Origin: Macrothele yani
Taxonomy: Eukaryota; Arthropoda; Arachnida; Araneae; Macrothelidae
NCBI GenBank assembly: GCA_039090855.1
Contig: CM077011.1
Span: 21,763,001-21,827,000 of the forward strand
DNA: 64,000 bases
Direction: 5' to 3'
The notes beneath the pieces were generated by a model, which saw nothing but the letters and a program-made list of their open reading frames with translations, ran no database searches and was not told the origin of the DNA. The first letter of the stretch is position 1; every line of letters starts with the position of its first letter. This document shows, piece after piece, positions 1 through 9,381 of the stretch. The position numbers and the translations under genes are program-made.

Positions 1-414
1 CAGTGTATTTTGCACTAATTCCAGTTCTTAAATTTTCTGAATATATTTTAGTCCCTAAATTCATACGACTCACAATGCTAAATAACCGTTTTCCTCTTAT
101 TAAGCTGATGATAACCGAGTTTCTTCTAAGCTCAATTTACATTTCCTGATTTTCAAATAAGTTATTAGTAAATTAAAACCCAAAAACGTGTACGTACAAA
201 GACGGTCCAACTCTGCCTAACTCTTAACCCAGGCGTAAATAGCTCAACGCTATAGAGAGGGCTTTCAAAAGCAAGGTAACAAGTACATTTAACTTACTGA
301 CAATGCACAAAAAAACAACACAAATTTTGAACTCAATTATTTAATTTCTGAATAAGACATTAGCACTTAACCAGAGGACAATCATTTACCTTAAAAAAAG
401 GTTTCTCGTTTACC
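1..414. other. AT-rich DNA, no gene seen
   Basis: No coding region, RNA gene or clear repeat is visible here. The next open frame begins just downstream without an ATG for its first 16 codons, so this stretch could be an intron or flank of that frame, but I see no convincing splice site. Confidence 0.4.
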
Positions 415-462
415 TTGGCAATACGAAGCCGTGCACAGAAAACCTCCATATTGAGAGAGCAC

Positions 463-1377
463 ATGGTTTCCAAGCAATTCCACCTCATGAATTCAGAACA
501 GTTAAAAAATAATAGGCATTTCCATCAAAGCGAAACAGCCAAAAAACACTGTATAAATAAGTCCTCGCCTGCTCATACTCAGCCGGCAGGTACTCACTCG
601 AAGCCACAAGTATTCCACTTGTCGGAAGACACGGTGCTAGCAGGAACAAGTGTGAACAATAGTTCAGCAAGCAGTCATATGCAGCCTGTACGCCACTCTT
701 CGGCTGTCACAGTGCCAGTAGGAACAACTGAGACTAATAGTTCAGCAAGTAGTCATGCTAAGCCTGTAAGCCACTCCTCAGCAGGCACAACGTCAGCAGG
801 TACAATTGAGAACAATAGTTTAGTAAGTAGCCATGCTCAGACTGAATGCCACTCCTCGGCAAACATAACATCAGCAAGAACAAGTGGGAACAAAATTTCA
901 GCAAGCAGTCATTCTCAGCATGTACGCAAATCCTTGGATGACACGGCTCCAGCAGGGACAAGTGAGAACAATAGTTCAGCAAGCAGTCATGTTCAGCCTG
1001 TACGCCACTCCTCGGCTGACACGGCGCCAGCAGGAACAAGTGTGAACAATAGTTCAACAAGCAGTCATATGCAGCCTGTACGCCACTCCTCGGCTGACAC
1101 GGCGCCAGCAGGGAAAAGTGTGAACAATAGTTCAACAAGCAGTCATATGCAGCCTGTACGCCACTCCTCGGCTGACACGGCGCCAGCAGGGAAAAGTGTG
1201 AACAATAGTTCAACAAGCAGTCATATGCAGCCTGTACGCCACTCCTCGGCTGTCACAGTGCCAGTAGGAACAAGTGAGACTAATAGTTCAACAAGTAATC
1301 ATGCTAAGCCTGTAAGCCACTCCTCAGCAGACACGACGTCAGCAGGTACAATTGAGAACAATAGTTTAAGTAAGTAG
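463..1377 (+). CDS. Ser/Thr/His-rich 26-residue repeat ORF (possible exon or broken gene)
   Basis: The frame is open from 415 and its first ATG is at 463. After about 90 non-repetitive residues it consists of a 26-residue unit rich in Ser, Thr, Asn, Ala and His. Each unit carries a core like NNSSASSH followed by a QPVRHSSADTAPAGTS-like stretch. No domain is recognised. The composition would suit a low-complexity or heavily O-glycosylated protein, but that is inference. The frame ends at 1375-1377 because of a one-base insertion near 1370 relative to the earlier unit around 824. About 30 bp are also missing from the next unit. The same repeat then continues in another frame to about 1800. Alternatives are a true variable-repeat gene with an allelic frameshift, or a non-coding minisatellite that happens to be open. 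I see no promoter or splice evidence. Confidence 0.35.
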   Translation: MVSKQFHLMNSEQLKNNRHFHQSETAKKHCINKSSPAHTQPAGTHSKPQVFHLSEDTVLAGTSVNNSSASSHMQPVRHSSAVTVPVGTTETNSSASSHAKPVSHSSAGTTSAGTIENNSLVSSHAQTECHSSANITSARTSGNKISASSHSQHVRKSLDDTAPAGTSENNSSASSHVQPVRHSSADTAPAGTSVNNSSTSSHMQPVRHSSADTAPAGKSVNNSSTSSHMQPVRHSSADTAPAGKSVNNSSTSSHMQPVRHSSAVTVPVGTSETNSSTSNHAKPVSHSSADTTSAGTIENNSLSK

Positions 1378-1800
1378 CCATGCCCAGCCTGAATGAACAA
1401 GTGGGAACAAAATTTCAGCGAGTTATCAAGCTCGACCTGTACGTTACTCCTCGGTTGACACGGCGCCAGCAGGAACAAGTGAGAACAATAGTTCAGCAAG
1501 CAGTCATATTCAGCCTGTACACCACTCCTCGGCTGAAACGGTCCCAGCAGGAGCAAGCGAGAACAATAGTACAGTAAGTAGTCATGCTGAGCCTGTGAGC
1601 CACTCATCGGTGAACACGACGTCAGCAGGAACACGTGAGAGCAATAGTTCAGTAAGTAGCCATGATCTGCCTGTACGCCACCTCCTAGGCAGACACAACC
1701 CCAGCAGGAACAAGTCAGAATGACAGTTCAAATTTCACCGCATCACACTCGGCATGTACTCCATTCCTCAGACAGCACAACACCAACAAGGACTCCTGTG
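600..1800 (+). repeat. 78-bp minisatellite, about 15 units
   Basis: Units repeat every 78 bp; for example the same phase recurs at 1081 and 1159. The central units (about 1000-1240) are nearly identical, while those at the ends are diverged, the usual pattern of unequal exchange. The period is a multiple of three, so length changes by whole units keep the reading frame. Copies after 1370 have a frame change and a partial-unit deletion. Confidence 0.9.
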
Positions 1801-2005
1801 TCCCGGTTTCAGAGTTCCAATGCCTTTTTTCGCAATGAAAGAAAAGCAAAAAGCACGGCCATACAAAAGCGACAATATCTTTGTTACATGGTCTTTTACC
1901 TCACATTCGAACAATCGCCAAAAAACGTGCAATCGATGTTATGCAAATAAAAAGAAGTGGGGTAAAATAATAAATATTATGCAATTAGAAGAAGAAGTGC
2001 TTTAA
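1754..2005 (+). other. unrecognised open stretch after the minisatellite
   Basis: An 83-codon open stretch follows the last degenerate repeat unit. Its second half is Lys-rich and basic, and it has two close cysteines in a CNRCYANKKK motif near its end. That hints at a zinc-ribbon or nucleic-acid binding tail, but no second cysteine pair is visible. It is in a different frame from the main repeat ORF. It may be the 3' part of the same broken gene. I do not recognise it. Confidence 0.25.
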
Positions 2006-2021
2006 GGCCTTTAGGTGTCGT

Positions 2022-2400
2022 TCAATGTCGCATGAATGCATTTTCCTGATAATAACTATTTTTTCCCCAACCCGATAACGTGACAGCTTTATTAAAAAAA
2101 TGGAAGGACTTACTCTTGGTAGGAAACTTTGAATTAATAACCTGTAGGCACACCTCGAGAGTTCGGAATAGAAACAAGCTTGAAATAGACTTACACAAGT
2201 CATGCACATACGGAATTCGGCACCATTCGTTCTGTAAAATATTTCTCAACAGTGCCCGTGATGTTGCAGGTGTAAAGTTTGATCTGAAGTTTAGTTCTTG
2301 GTATTCCTGCAAATGTTCAATAATATTGAGATCTGGAGATTGAAGTGGCCAAGGTAGCTGCTGTTTTTCATCCTCGTGCTATGAAAAGCGCAACTGGACA
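2022..2400 (-). pseudogene. Tc1-family transposase, C-terminal remnant
   Basis: Read on the minus strand from about 2400, this encodes a WPLQSPDLNIIEHLQEY segment, which is the Tc1 motif around the last catalytic Glu (SPDLNPIE). It continues into a stretch ending near NEWCRIPYVHDLCKSI, which matches the usual Tc1 tail (a conserved EEW-K-IP region and a QS-I motif). The N-terminal helix-turn-helix domains and the first two catalytic Asp are missing. I found no inverted ends, so this is a truncated fossil. Confidence 0.7.
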
Positions 2401-2639
2401 TGTCTTGCACAATACACGGGAGAAATATTTACTTGAAATCTCGGACAGTCATTATGTTTTTAATTTTATTTTATTTTAATTTTCTTTGCCACACTACACC
2501 ATTCACCACACAATCAAATCACAGATACAATTTCTGTACAAAAAAAAACATGCAAATAAAAATATTATACAATAATATTATACACATATTGAAAAGTATA
2601 AATTAAGTAATAGGAAATACAAAAACAAGTATGATAACA
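2400..2639. other. AT-rich spacer
   Basis: Very AT-rich sequence with homopolymer runs, lying between the Tc1 remnant and the target duplication of the next transposon. I see no gene in it. Confidence 0.4.
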
Positions 2640-2648
2640 TGAATAATT
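2640..2648 (+). repeat. left target-site duplication (9 bp)
   Basis: TGAATAATT here corresponds to TGAATTATT at 5632-5640, with one mismatch. Nine base pairs is the usual duplication length for Mutator-like elements. Confidence 0.55.
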
Positions 2649-2653
2649 GGGTC

Positions 2654-2818
2654 TGGTACGATTCGTCGAACGACGATTGGTCCAATGCCGATTCGTCCAA
2701 AGGGACGATTCGTCCAATTTACAGTTGGTCCAAAGGTACTATTGGTCCAATGGTACGATTGGTTCAATGCCGATTCGTCCAATGGTACGATTGGTCCAAT
2801 TGACGATTGGTCCCATTC
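2654..2818 (+). repeat. left subterminal array of 16-bp motif, about 10 copies
   Basis: Successive units alternate CGATTCGTCCAATG and CGATTGGTCCAATG with a spacing of 15-17 bp. The reverse complement of the same motif forms the right-hand array at 5513-5627. Confidence 0.85.
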
Positions 2819-3185
2819 CGTCCTGTCTGTCCGAAGTGCTACTCGTGCTATAAAAGTCTCATCTGTTCTGATTCTATCTCCGATATTATACGAAAGTACC
2901 GGTAGTCCAAAGCATGTAAAATAATGTTACATTTAATGTGTAATATTGTGGTCATATATTTCTTTTTTTTTTCTTTTTTTTTTTTTTTTGGAATCGCGTT
3001 TTCTTGTTATACTGTCCTTGCTGCCGTATGAAGTTACTGATGTACGAGCCGTTCTATCAACTTCAATGTTTCTCTTTTGCATGAAATAATATAAAATATT
3101 AGTGTTCCGTTTCTGTTTGCAGAATGCAGTGGGGTTTTCCGCCCGCCAACTACCCAATGGAAACAACTGGTCGGGGTTTGGACAG

Positions 3186-3540
3186 AGGCCTTTTCAACAG
3201 TTTTTATTCCAGCGATGTCATATTCATAACATTTACATATTAAATCAAGTTAATAATATTGCGCTTTTATTTAAACACGAAATATTAATTCACAGGCCCT
3301 AGTCCTAGGCTGTTTTAACAGTTTTAATTCTACCGATTTCAGATTCATAACGTTTACATTCAAATCAAGTTAATAACATTGAGGTTTCACTTAGGCACGA
3401 AATATTATTTCATAGGCTCTAGGTCTAGGCCTTTTTATGACTTTTTATTCTACCGATGTCATATTCATAACGTTTATATATTAAATCAAGTTAATAATAT
3501 TGCCTTTTCACATAAGCACGAGATATTAATTCATAAGCCC
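3186..3540 (+). repeat. tandem repeat, about 121-bp unit, 3 copies
   Basis: Units begin near 3186, 3308 and 3428 with an AGGCCTTTTCAACAG-like start, and share ATTCATAACGTTTACAT and AAATCAAGTTAATAA. They lie inside the candidate Mutator-like element. Confidence 0.8.
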
Positions 3541-3730
3541 GCGGCCTAGGTGCCTTGTAAAGACCTGAGAAATGATACGATGAGTGCCTTTTATTAGGTT
3601 TTATAAAATGTTTACAAATACCAAATATCTAGGTTGTAACTTAAAATCTTCTAAAAAGGCCCGGGGTCTAGGTGCCTCGTAAAGACCTGAGAAATGATAG
3701 GATGAGTGCCTTTTATTAGGTTTTATAAAA
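3541..3730 (+). repeat. tandem repeat, about 123-bp unit, interrupted by Tc1
   Basis: The phrase CTAGGTGCC recurs at about 3545 and 3668, and a third copy resumes after the Tc1 at 5276-5400. The unit is distinct from the one at 3186-3540. It preserves an uninterrupted version of the Tc1 target. Confidence 0.8.
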
Positions 3731-3732
3731 TA

Positions 3733-5273
3733 CACTGCCGGACAATTGCTAAGGACGAATGACAATAGCAACAATAGCAACCATAAAATGGAAGGCAGGA
3801 AAATGTGGAAATTAGCATAAGTGCGGAATACAGTAAGACGTGTTGTGCGTATGCAAATTTTGGATTGCCGAACTTGTTCGTGACGTCATATCGCTGATAA
3901 GAGATATAAAGGATTTGACGCATATTGACCGTTGTTGTTCAAACGCAAAGTTGAAAGGGAAAGAATCAATTGACGAACTTGCAAGTTTCAGTATGTCTTC
4001 CCGACATCACCTAGATGATTTTACGCGTGGCCGTATTATTGGCAAGATTGAAGAAGGGCGAAAAATAACAGATGTTGCCAGGGAGTTCGACTTCAGCCAG
4101 AGTGTTGTTTCAAGGCTTTGGAAATCATTTCAAACAAATGGATAGTGTAGCAAACGTCACGGGGGATGTCGTGTTCGCAGTACGACACCTGGAGAAGATC
4201 GGTACATAGTGCTATCAACAAAAAGACACTGGCGCAGCACAGCTAGTGAGGTAGCAAATCAGTTTATGGCTGCTACTGGCAAGCGGATCTCCCGAAAAAC
4301 TGTCGCCAGACGTTTGTATGAAGGAGGACTATACGCCCGCCGTCCTGTTGTGTGCATCCCATTGTCCAGACGTCACCGTACCGCCCGTTTGCAATGGTGC
4401 CATGAACATCGCAATTGGACTGATAACGACTGGTCTGCTGTCCTCTTCTCATATGAGAGTAGATACAGTCTATCGTCTGATTGTCGACGACAACTGATCT
4501 GGCGTGATAGTGGTACTGCATATTGTCCAGCAAATATACAGGAAAGGGACCGATATCCGACATGTAGTGTCATGGTATGGGCTGGCATCATGATCAATGG
4601 CCGTACGTCTCTCTATGTGCTTCCAACTGGGACTGTGACTGGCCAACGATACATTAATGATGTTCTGCTACCTCATGTTCGCATGTTCCGTGGTGCTGTC
4701 GGTGATAGATTCATTTTCATGGACGACAACGCAACATGTCATCGAACAGTCGCTGTCCAGGAGTGTCTTGAGAGCGAGGATATTCAACGCCTCGTATGGC
4801 CAGCACGTTCTCCAGATCTGAATCCCATTGAAAATGTGTGGGATGCTTTGGGGAGGAGTCTTGCTGGTCGCCAATGCCCTCCAATAAACAAGGACACCCT
4901 CATCCGTGCACTGACAGAGGAATGGGATAAATTACCCCAACAGCTGCTTGATAATGTTGTGCAAAGCATGACACGACGTGTGGAATCTTGCATCGCCCTC
5001 CATGGTGGCCATATCCCGTATTGACATCTTACGCCGGAACGCCTGCGGATGGTAATTGCATTTTTTTCACGTTTACGTATTCTGCACAAAATGGCTTGTT
5101 TGTCCCTTGAACACCTTCCAAAGCCTTCTGGATTTCAGAGCACAATAAATTGTCTTTCTTGTAATGTCCTGGCATTCTGACATTATTTTATTTCACTTGG
5201 CATCCAACCACACTTACTTTTTTATGCGCTATATAGCCGTTTATGATCAGTCCTTAGCAATTGTCCAGCAGTG
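3733..5273 (+). mobile_element. Tc1-family transposon, complete ends
   Basis: The left end CACTGCCGGACAATTGC and the inverted right end CACTGCTGGACAATTGC form terminal repeats of roughly 24 bp with one mismatch, flanked by TA at 3731-3732 and 5274-5275. The length is about 1541 bp, normal for the family. It sits inside one unit of the 123-bp tandem repeat of the larger element. Confidence 0.93.
3993..5024 (+). pseudogene. Tc1 transposase, one stop and lost first Asp
   Basis: The frame from the ATG at 3993 to 5024 is 343 codons, the normal length for a Tc1 cut-and-paste transposase. It is interrupted only by a TAG at 4143-4145 (codon 51), and the frame is kept across it. The N-terminal half has the paired helix-turn-helix domains; HHLDDFTRGRIIGKIEEG opens the first and ISRKTVARRL lies in the second. 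In the catalytic domain the first Asp of the usual SDESR motif is Tyr (SYESRYSL, a GAT to TAT change). The second Asp (MDDNATCHR) and the final Glu (SPDLNPIENVWD) are intact, with 34 residues between them, the Tc1 DD34E spacing. The product would be inactive even if the stop were read through. Confidence 0.92.
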
Positions 5274-5275
5274 TA

Positions 5276-5400
5276 TTTACAAATACCAAATATCTAGGTT
5301 GTAAATTAAAATCTTCAAAAAATGCCCGCGGCCTAGGTGCTTTGCAAACAGCTGAGAAATGTTCCATTGAGTGTCTTTTACTAGGTTTACGTAAAATGTG
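5276..5400 (+). repeat. rest of the 123-bp tandem unit after the Tc1
   Basis: It begins TTTACAAATACCAAATATCT, exactly where the uninterrupted copy at about 3611 continues, then repeats the CCTAGGTGC phrase. It joins seamlessly to 3730 if the Tc1 and one TA are removed. Confidence 0.8.
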
Positions 5401-5512
5401 TACAATTACTAAATATACGTAAATTATCTTTCAAAAGGATATAAAGAGGAGAATAATTAAAGTTATTATTCCTTTTTGGAAAATAAAAAAGTTTACCGTT
5501 GGTAAGATGAAA

Positions 5513-5627
5513 GCATTGGACGAATCGGCGTTGGACCAATCGTACCATTGGACGAATCGGCATTGGACCAATCGTACCATTGGATGAATCGGACATTGCA
5601 CCAATCGGCATTGGACCAATCGTCCAG
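5513..5627 (-). repeat. right subterminal array of 16-bp motif, about 7 copies
   Basis: ATTGGACCAATCG and ATTGGACGAATCG units, the reverse complement of the left array at 2654-2818. Confidence 0.85.
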
Positions 5628-5631
5628 GACC

Positions 5632-5640
5632 TGAATTATT
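5632..5640 (+). repeat. right target-site duplication
   Basis: TGAATTATT, matching TGAATAATT at 2640-2648 with one mismatch. Confidence 0.55.
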
Positions 5641-5779
5641 TGTTTTTAGTTTGAGTAAATTGAAGCACCACTACAGGTTCTTAAACAAATCAGTGCAGTG
5701 CACTGTGATTGTGGCAAGGGAACCAGGGAAAAAGGCTAACAATAGCCTGACGGGCCCCTAGTCCCCCCCCCAAAATAAC

Positions 5780-6040
5780 CTAAATAGTCAAGCCAAAGAA
5801 CAATTTAACCATTATGCAGCAAATTAAAGTTATAATACGTAATATACAACAAATCGTTAATAAACCATTAATTTTGAAGGTCTTTAGTTGTTTTTTGAAT
5901 ACCGAAAAGTGTGTAATCGTCTTGTTTCGAAGCGGCAACCCATTCCAGGACCTAGGGCTGGTCAAGTTAATATTATTAAATAATAAATTAGTACGCGCTC
6001 TAGGTATTAAAAAACCAGTATTTCCACGAACGAGTGTCAT
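5780..6040 (-). pseudogene. non-LTR retrotransposon RT tail (CR1/jockey type)
   Basis: The minus-strand frame reads GFLIPRARTNLLFNN, then SPRSWNGLPL and FKKQLKTF. This resembles the tail after the reverse transcriptase domain in CR1, L2 and jockey-like elements, where R-RT-LG, a -WN-LP- motif and an FKK-LK helix are usual. Nothing of the polymerase core is present, so this would be a strongly 5'-truncated copy. The call rests on the tail motif alone. Confidence 0.45.
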
Positions 6041-6377
6041 GATAATGGGAACGGAAATGCAAGGTGATTAGATCTGAATATTTCTTAGCATATATAAGTT
6101 CATGCATAAACAGTAATAATCGAAAACTGTATAATTTATCAAATAACATTATTTGATAACTGAGAAAAAGAGAATGTACCTGTAAAGACGGATTCACCAA
6201 ACGTAAAAAGTTTTTTGTAAAACATAAATTCTATTAATATTCCCAATAGTTGTGCGACCCCAAGCCAAGAGACAATAAATGGATAAATAAATGAAAAGTA
6301 CAATAGCAAATTAACCCTGGCAGGCAACAAACTTGAAATCTTATAAATGACCCCAATGCGGAATCTGAGCCCAAACC

Positions 6378-6465
6378 CATTCTTGAGGACTACCTGCACT
6401 CAATGTTGCAGGCCTTGGCTGGGAACAAAGCCTGCAACATTGAGTGCAGGTAGTCCTCAAGAATG
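6378..6465. repeat. perfect 36-bp hairpin with 16-nt loop
   Basis: The left arm 6378-6413 is the exact reverse complement of the right arm 6430-6465 (36 of 36 bases). The loop is 6414-6429. The right arm is part of a Tc1 remnant on the minus strand, so the left arm is an inverted copy of transposase sequence. Confidence 0.95.
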
Positions 6466-6790
6466 GATTCGTAAGTTGACGATGTGACACAACCATGCAG
6501 AATAAACAGTGACCCTAAGAAATACCATAATATGGCACCCCACCCTATCAGGGATCTACAATCATGCTTTACAGCTGGAATGAAACCATCGGGGTGGTAC
6601 CCTTCTACAGAGTTTAACTAGAGGTACATTCCACTGGTGGAAGATAAAAATATAAATAACGATTCATAAGACCAGATGACACATTGCCAATCGTTAGCAT
6701 CCTAGTTTGTAATTGGTTTACACCACCTTACACGTTTTGTTGCGTTGATGTTAGTAATAGGGGCTTTATGAATGAATTGCAACACCGCAA
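6414..6790 (-). pseudogene. Tc1-family transposase remnant ending in a foldback
   Basis: Minus-strand reading from about 6790 gives HKAPITNINATKRVRWCK, then NDWQCVIWSYESLF (the first catalytic Asp of SDES is Tyr), then YHPDGFIPAVKHDCRSL and TSSTYESILEDYLHSML. All are in the order expected for the middle of a Tc1 transposase. There are at least two stops. The reading breaks at LFPAK, exactly where the sequence turns into the inverted copy of itself. The second Asp and the final Glu are not present. Confidence 0.75.
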
Positions 6791-7305
6791 TAAATACTGG
6801 CACCATTGAGTTACGAACGAACTGGTAAGACGAAAACGGGATCATTCCGACTGGTGTTCAACTATGTTGCTATTTCTGGTGCCCAGGTCTCGTACTTCCG
6901 TTGTGCAATCCGTGCTGACGTTCGCTAAACTCTATCTGGCATATTGATATGGCATCCATAGTTTGTATGTTTGGAGGCATCGCCGTATCTTTTTTGTAGG
7001 TAGTAATAATCTTCGATACAGTTCGACGTGTTCCATCTACCTGTTTCTGCAGTTCTACTTACTGAAAATTCTGTAAAACACGCACTAATGACAACGCTTT
7101 TCTTGATGTCCCAAAGATCTGACAGTGTCTACAATTATTTCAGCAACTGCTGTTTCACTGCTACTTGATAACTGGCATTCTACTGCACCCTTCAGGTACC
7201 TCAAATGGCGGATGACGTCTTCCTTGTGATTTGCATAAGGCACATTACGTGTACTCAAGTACAATCGGGGTTTCCGTTGTTTTGATAAACCTCTTTGTGC
7301 GTGTG

Positions 7306-7534
7306 TGTTTTTTTTTTTTTTTTTGATTGAAGGTTTAACGACCACCGTGAGAACCTCAATGGGCTATAAGCAGTAGCCCGTCCCTAATTTAGGGTCACTG
7401 GTTCCAGGGAAGGGAGAGAGCCAATGCCGTAAGACAAAACACAACATCCATGCTTGACCGGGATTCGAACCCGGACCCCTTACGGATGAATGATCAGAGG
7501 CCAGTGCCTTAGACCACTGCGCCACCGGGGCGGC
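7306..7534 (-). mobile_element. SINE-A (tRNA-derived), full length
   Basis: On the minus strand it starts GCCGCCCCGGTGGCGCAGTG, with a pol III A box in GTGGCGCAGTGG and a B box GGTTCGAATCC. A tRNA-unrelated body follows with CTCTCCCTTCCCTGGAACC and GGGACGGGC, then GGTGGTCGTTAAACC, and it ends in an A-rich tail (poly-T on the plus strand at 7307-7323). About ten other copies occur in the window. SINEs are non-coding and depend on a LINE for mobility. Confidence 0.92.
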
Positions 7535-7539
7535 GTGTG

Positions 7540-9090
7540 TGTGCTTTTAAAAACAACTAAATACTGCCAACCAAAAGTAGTAATTATCTTTTACAGATAA
7601 TTACGATTTCTGGTTGTCAGACTTATTTGCTCTTGAGTTGGGAAAAACGTATTTCCCAAGAAATTTTGTGTTCTTAAAATACGGAGCGAAACTAAAAGCG
7701 TATAAATTAATATTTCTATAGTCTGTGATAAATAAAAAAAAACAATCTTTGTTCAAAAAAGGGAAATGACCATTTTTCATTTTTGCTAGGAATGTGTGTT
7801 CGTAAACACTATCATTACAATCGCTAGAGTTCGAGGTGCGAAGGCAAAGGAATATGCAACACCTATGGAACAAAAATCTTCAAATCTTAATTTGCATAAC
7901 ACGCTGCCTCACATTGCTAGAATACCGGGAGAAAAATATTGACAATAAAAAAAAACGTCCAAACTCAGAAAAATATTTTTAAAGCGAAGACTCCATTTGC
8001 GATTTGCCTTTGTTACCGATATATATCGCAGTGAGGAAAAAGCTTAGATTCAAAGCTAGACAGAAAATCATAAGATACGTGCCTCTTTGGGATATGTAAG
8101 TCAATTAAAAATCAGTCACGTTCTCAAAGAAAGGAAAAGAGAGTAACCAGATAGCACTGAAGGTACTAAATGAATGGCAAACAGAGATGATTGAATTAAC
8201 TTTAATTCTTGTGACAAGTAATTCTAAACTTCTTTCTAAAATCAGTTTCAGTTTCTTTAAAAATTAAATTCTCGTATCTCTCAGCGAAGACACTTATTCA
8301 CGCATAAAACTAACAAAAAGATCGCATCATTTCATAGGATGTTTCCAATTGCAACGTTTAACAAAAATATCAAACTTTGTACGCTGAAGATTATGTTTTT
8401 TCCTTTGAAATTCAAAATATGTAATCAGTGGGGTGCTTTCTCAGAAGTTAATCGGATTATACTAACACTAATAAGGAATTTTTTCAACCACAAAAGCTGA
8501 AAATTTTAAGGAAAATGGAACTACTCGCCATAAAGCATAGCATTTAAAATATGAATTTTGGAACTGTGCAAAATGGAAGAGCAAAACATTTGGAAAATCT
8601 TAAGTCTTGTAGATTACATTAATCGCTGTTTGTCCTAATTTCTTCTTAAATCCCAACTACAAAGATTTAGGTAATACCGAAAAAATTATTTTGAAGACCT
8701 AGCGAGAAATGTTTACATCATAAATTATGTAAACTGAAACCGTGAGCATGGCTTCAACATTCCCATAAAAAAAGTAATTATTCAAATTTTAAAATTTTAG
8801 TCTTTAAGGCTCAGGCGAAATTCCAAATGCTAACATATCTCAATGTTTTTTTAACGAAAAACCATTGTATCTCTTACATTATGTGACACTGATATTGCTG
8901 CATCCAGGGAGATTAATCTGATGCGCACGTAACTCGACTTCAGCTAAGATACGCAAATGTTCAAAATGTAGGAGCAGTCGAGGAGAAACTTCGGCCGATA
9001 TAAACACAAGCGTACAGACATTGGACTGTAAAGCAACGCCTATGTGAGGTAGCTAACAGCCTTTTGTCTGGCAGAGGAGGACATTTTTGT
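7540..9090. other. anonymous AT-rich DNA
   Basis: No repeat, RNA gene or supported coding region is visible. Open frames are short and of biased composition. Around 9095-9150 there is weak similarity to the SINE-A tail (GCTTTAACACCACC, GCTCAAAGGGCAATAAATA), possibly an old fragment. Confidence 0.4.
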
Positions 9091-9381
9091 GTGTTTGCTC
9101 GTTGATTTTGGGCTTTAACACCACCAGAAGTAGCTCAAAGGGCAATAAATAAGTAACCCATCAGTAACTTCACTCCACTAGTTCCATGGATTTGACCAAA
9201 CCAGGATCCCCTAACAAAAAACACCACTCATGTCACATCTAGAGTTGGAAACGGGTCAAAAGATTTTAACACGGACCCGATCCCAACCTCACATAATTGA
9301 ACACCAACCGGACGTAGTCACATATGGACCTTACCAGGATCTGTAACTAACCCGGACACATCTGTCTTGAACAATAATATA

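Larger units (their letters stand above)
2649..5631. mobile_element. candidate Mutator-like non-autonomous DNA transposon, interrupted by a Tc1
   Basis: The two ends are inverted copies of each other: left GGGTCTGGTACGATTCG and, on the other strand, right GGTCCTGGACGATTGG. Inside each end lies an array of a 16-bp motif, CGATTSGTCCAATG plus two or three bases, in opposite orientation on the two sides (about 10 copies left, 7 right). The core carries about 122-bp tandem repeats. Apart from the Tc1 at 3733-5273 no transposase is encoded. Without that insert the element would be about 1.44 kb. Clustered subterminal motifs usually bind the transposase supplied by an autonomous partner. The superfamily assignment rests only on the 9-bp duplication and the overall architecture, so it is provisional. 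Confidence 0.6.

Noticed and set aside
758..1634. Minus-strand frames of 111 and 152 codons across the 78-bp minisatellite
   Set aside because: They are open only because a repeat whose period is divisible by three is open on the other strand too. The translation is Cys/Leu-rich repeat noise.
4273..5089. Several minus-strand frames under the Tc1 transposase
   Set aside because: Shadows of the transposase reading frame; no similarity to any protein.
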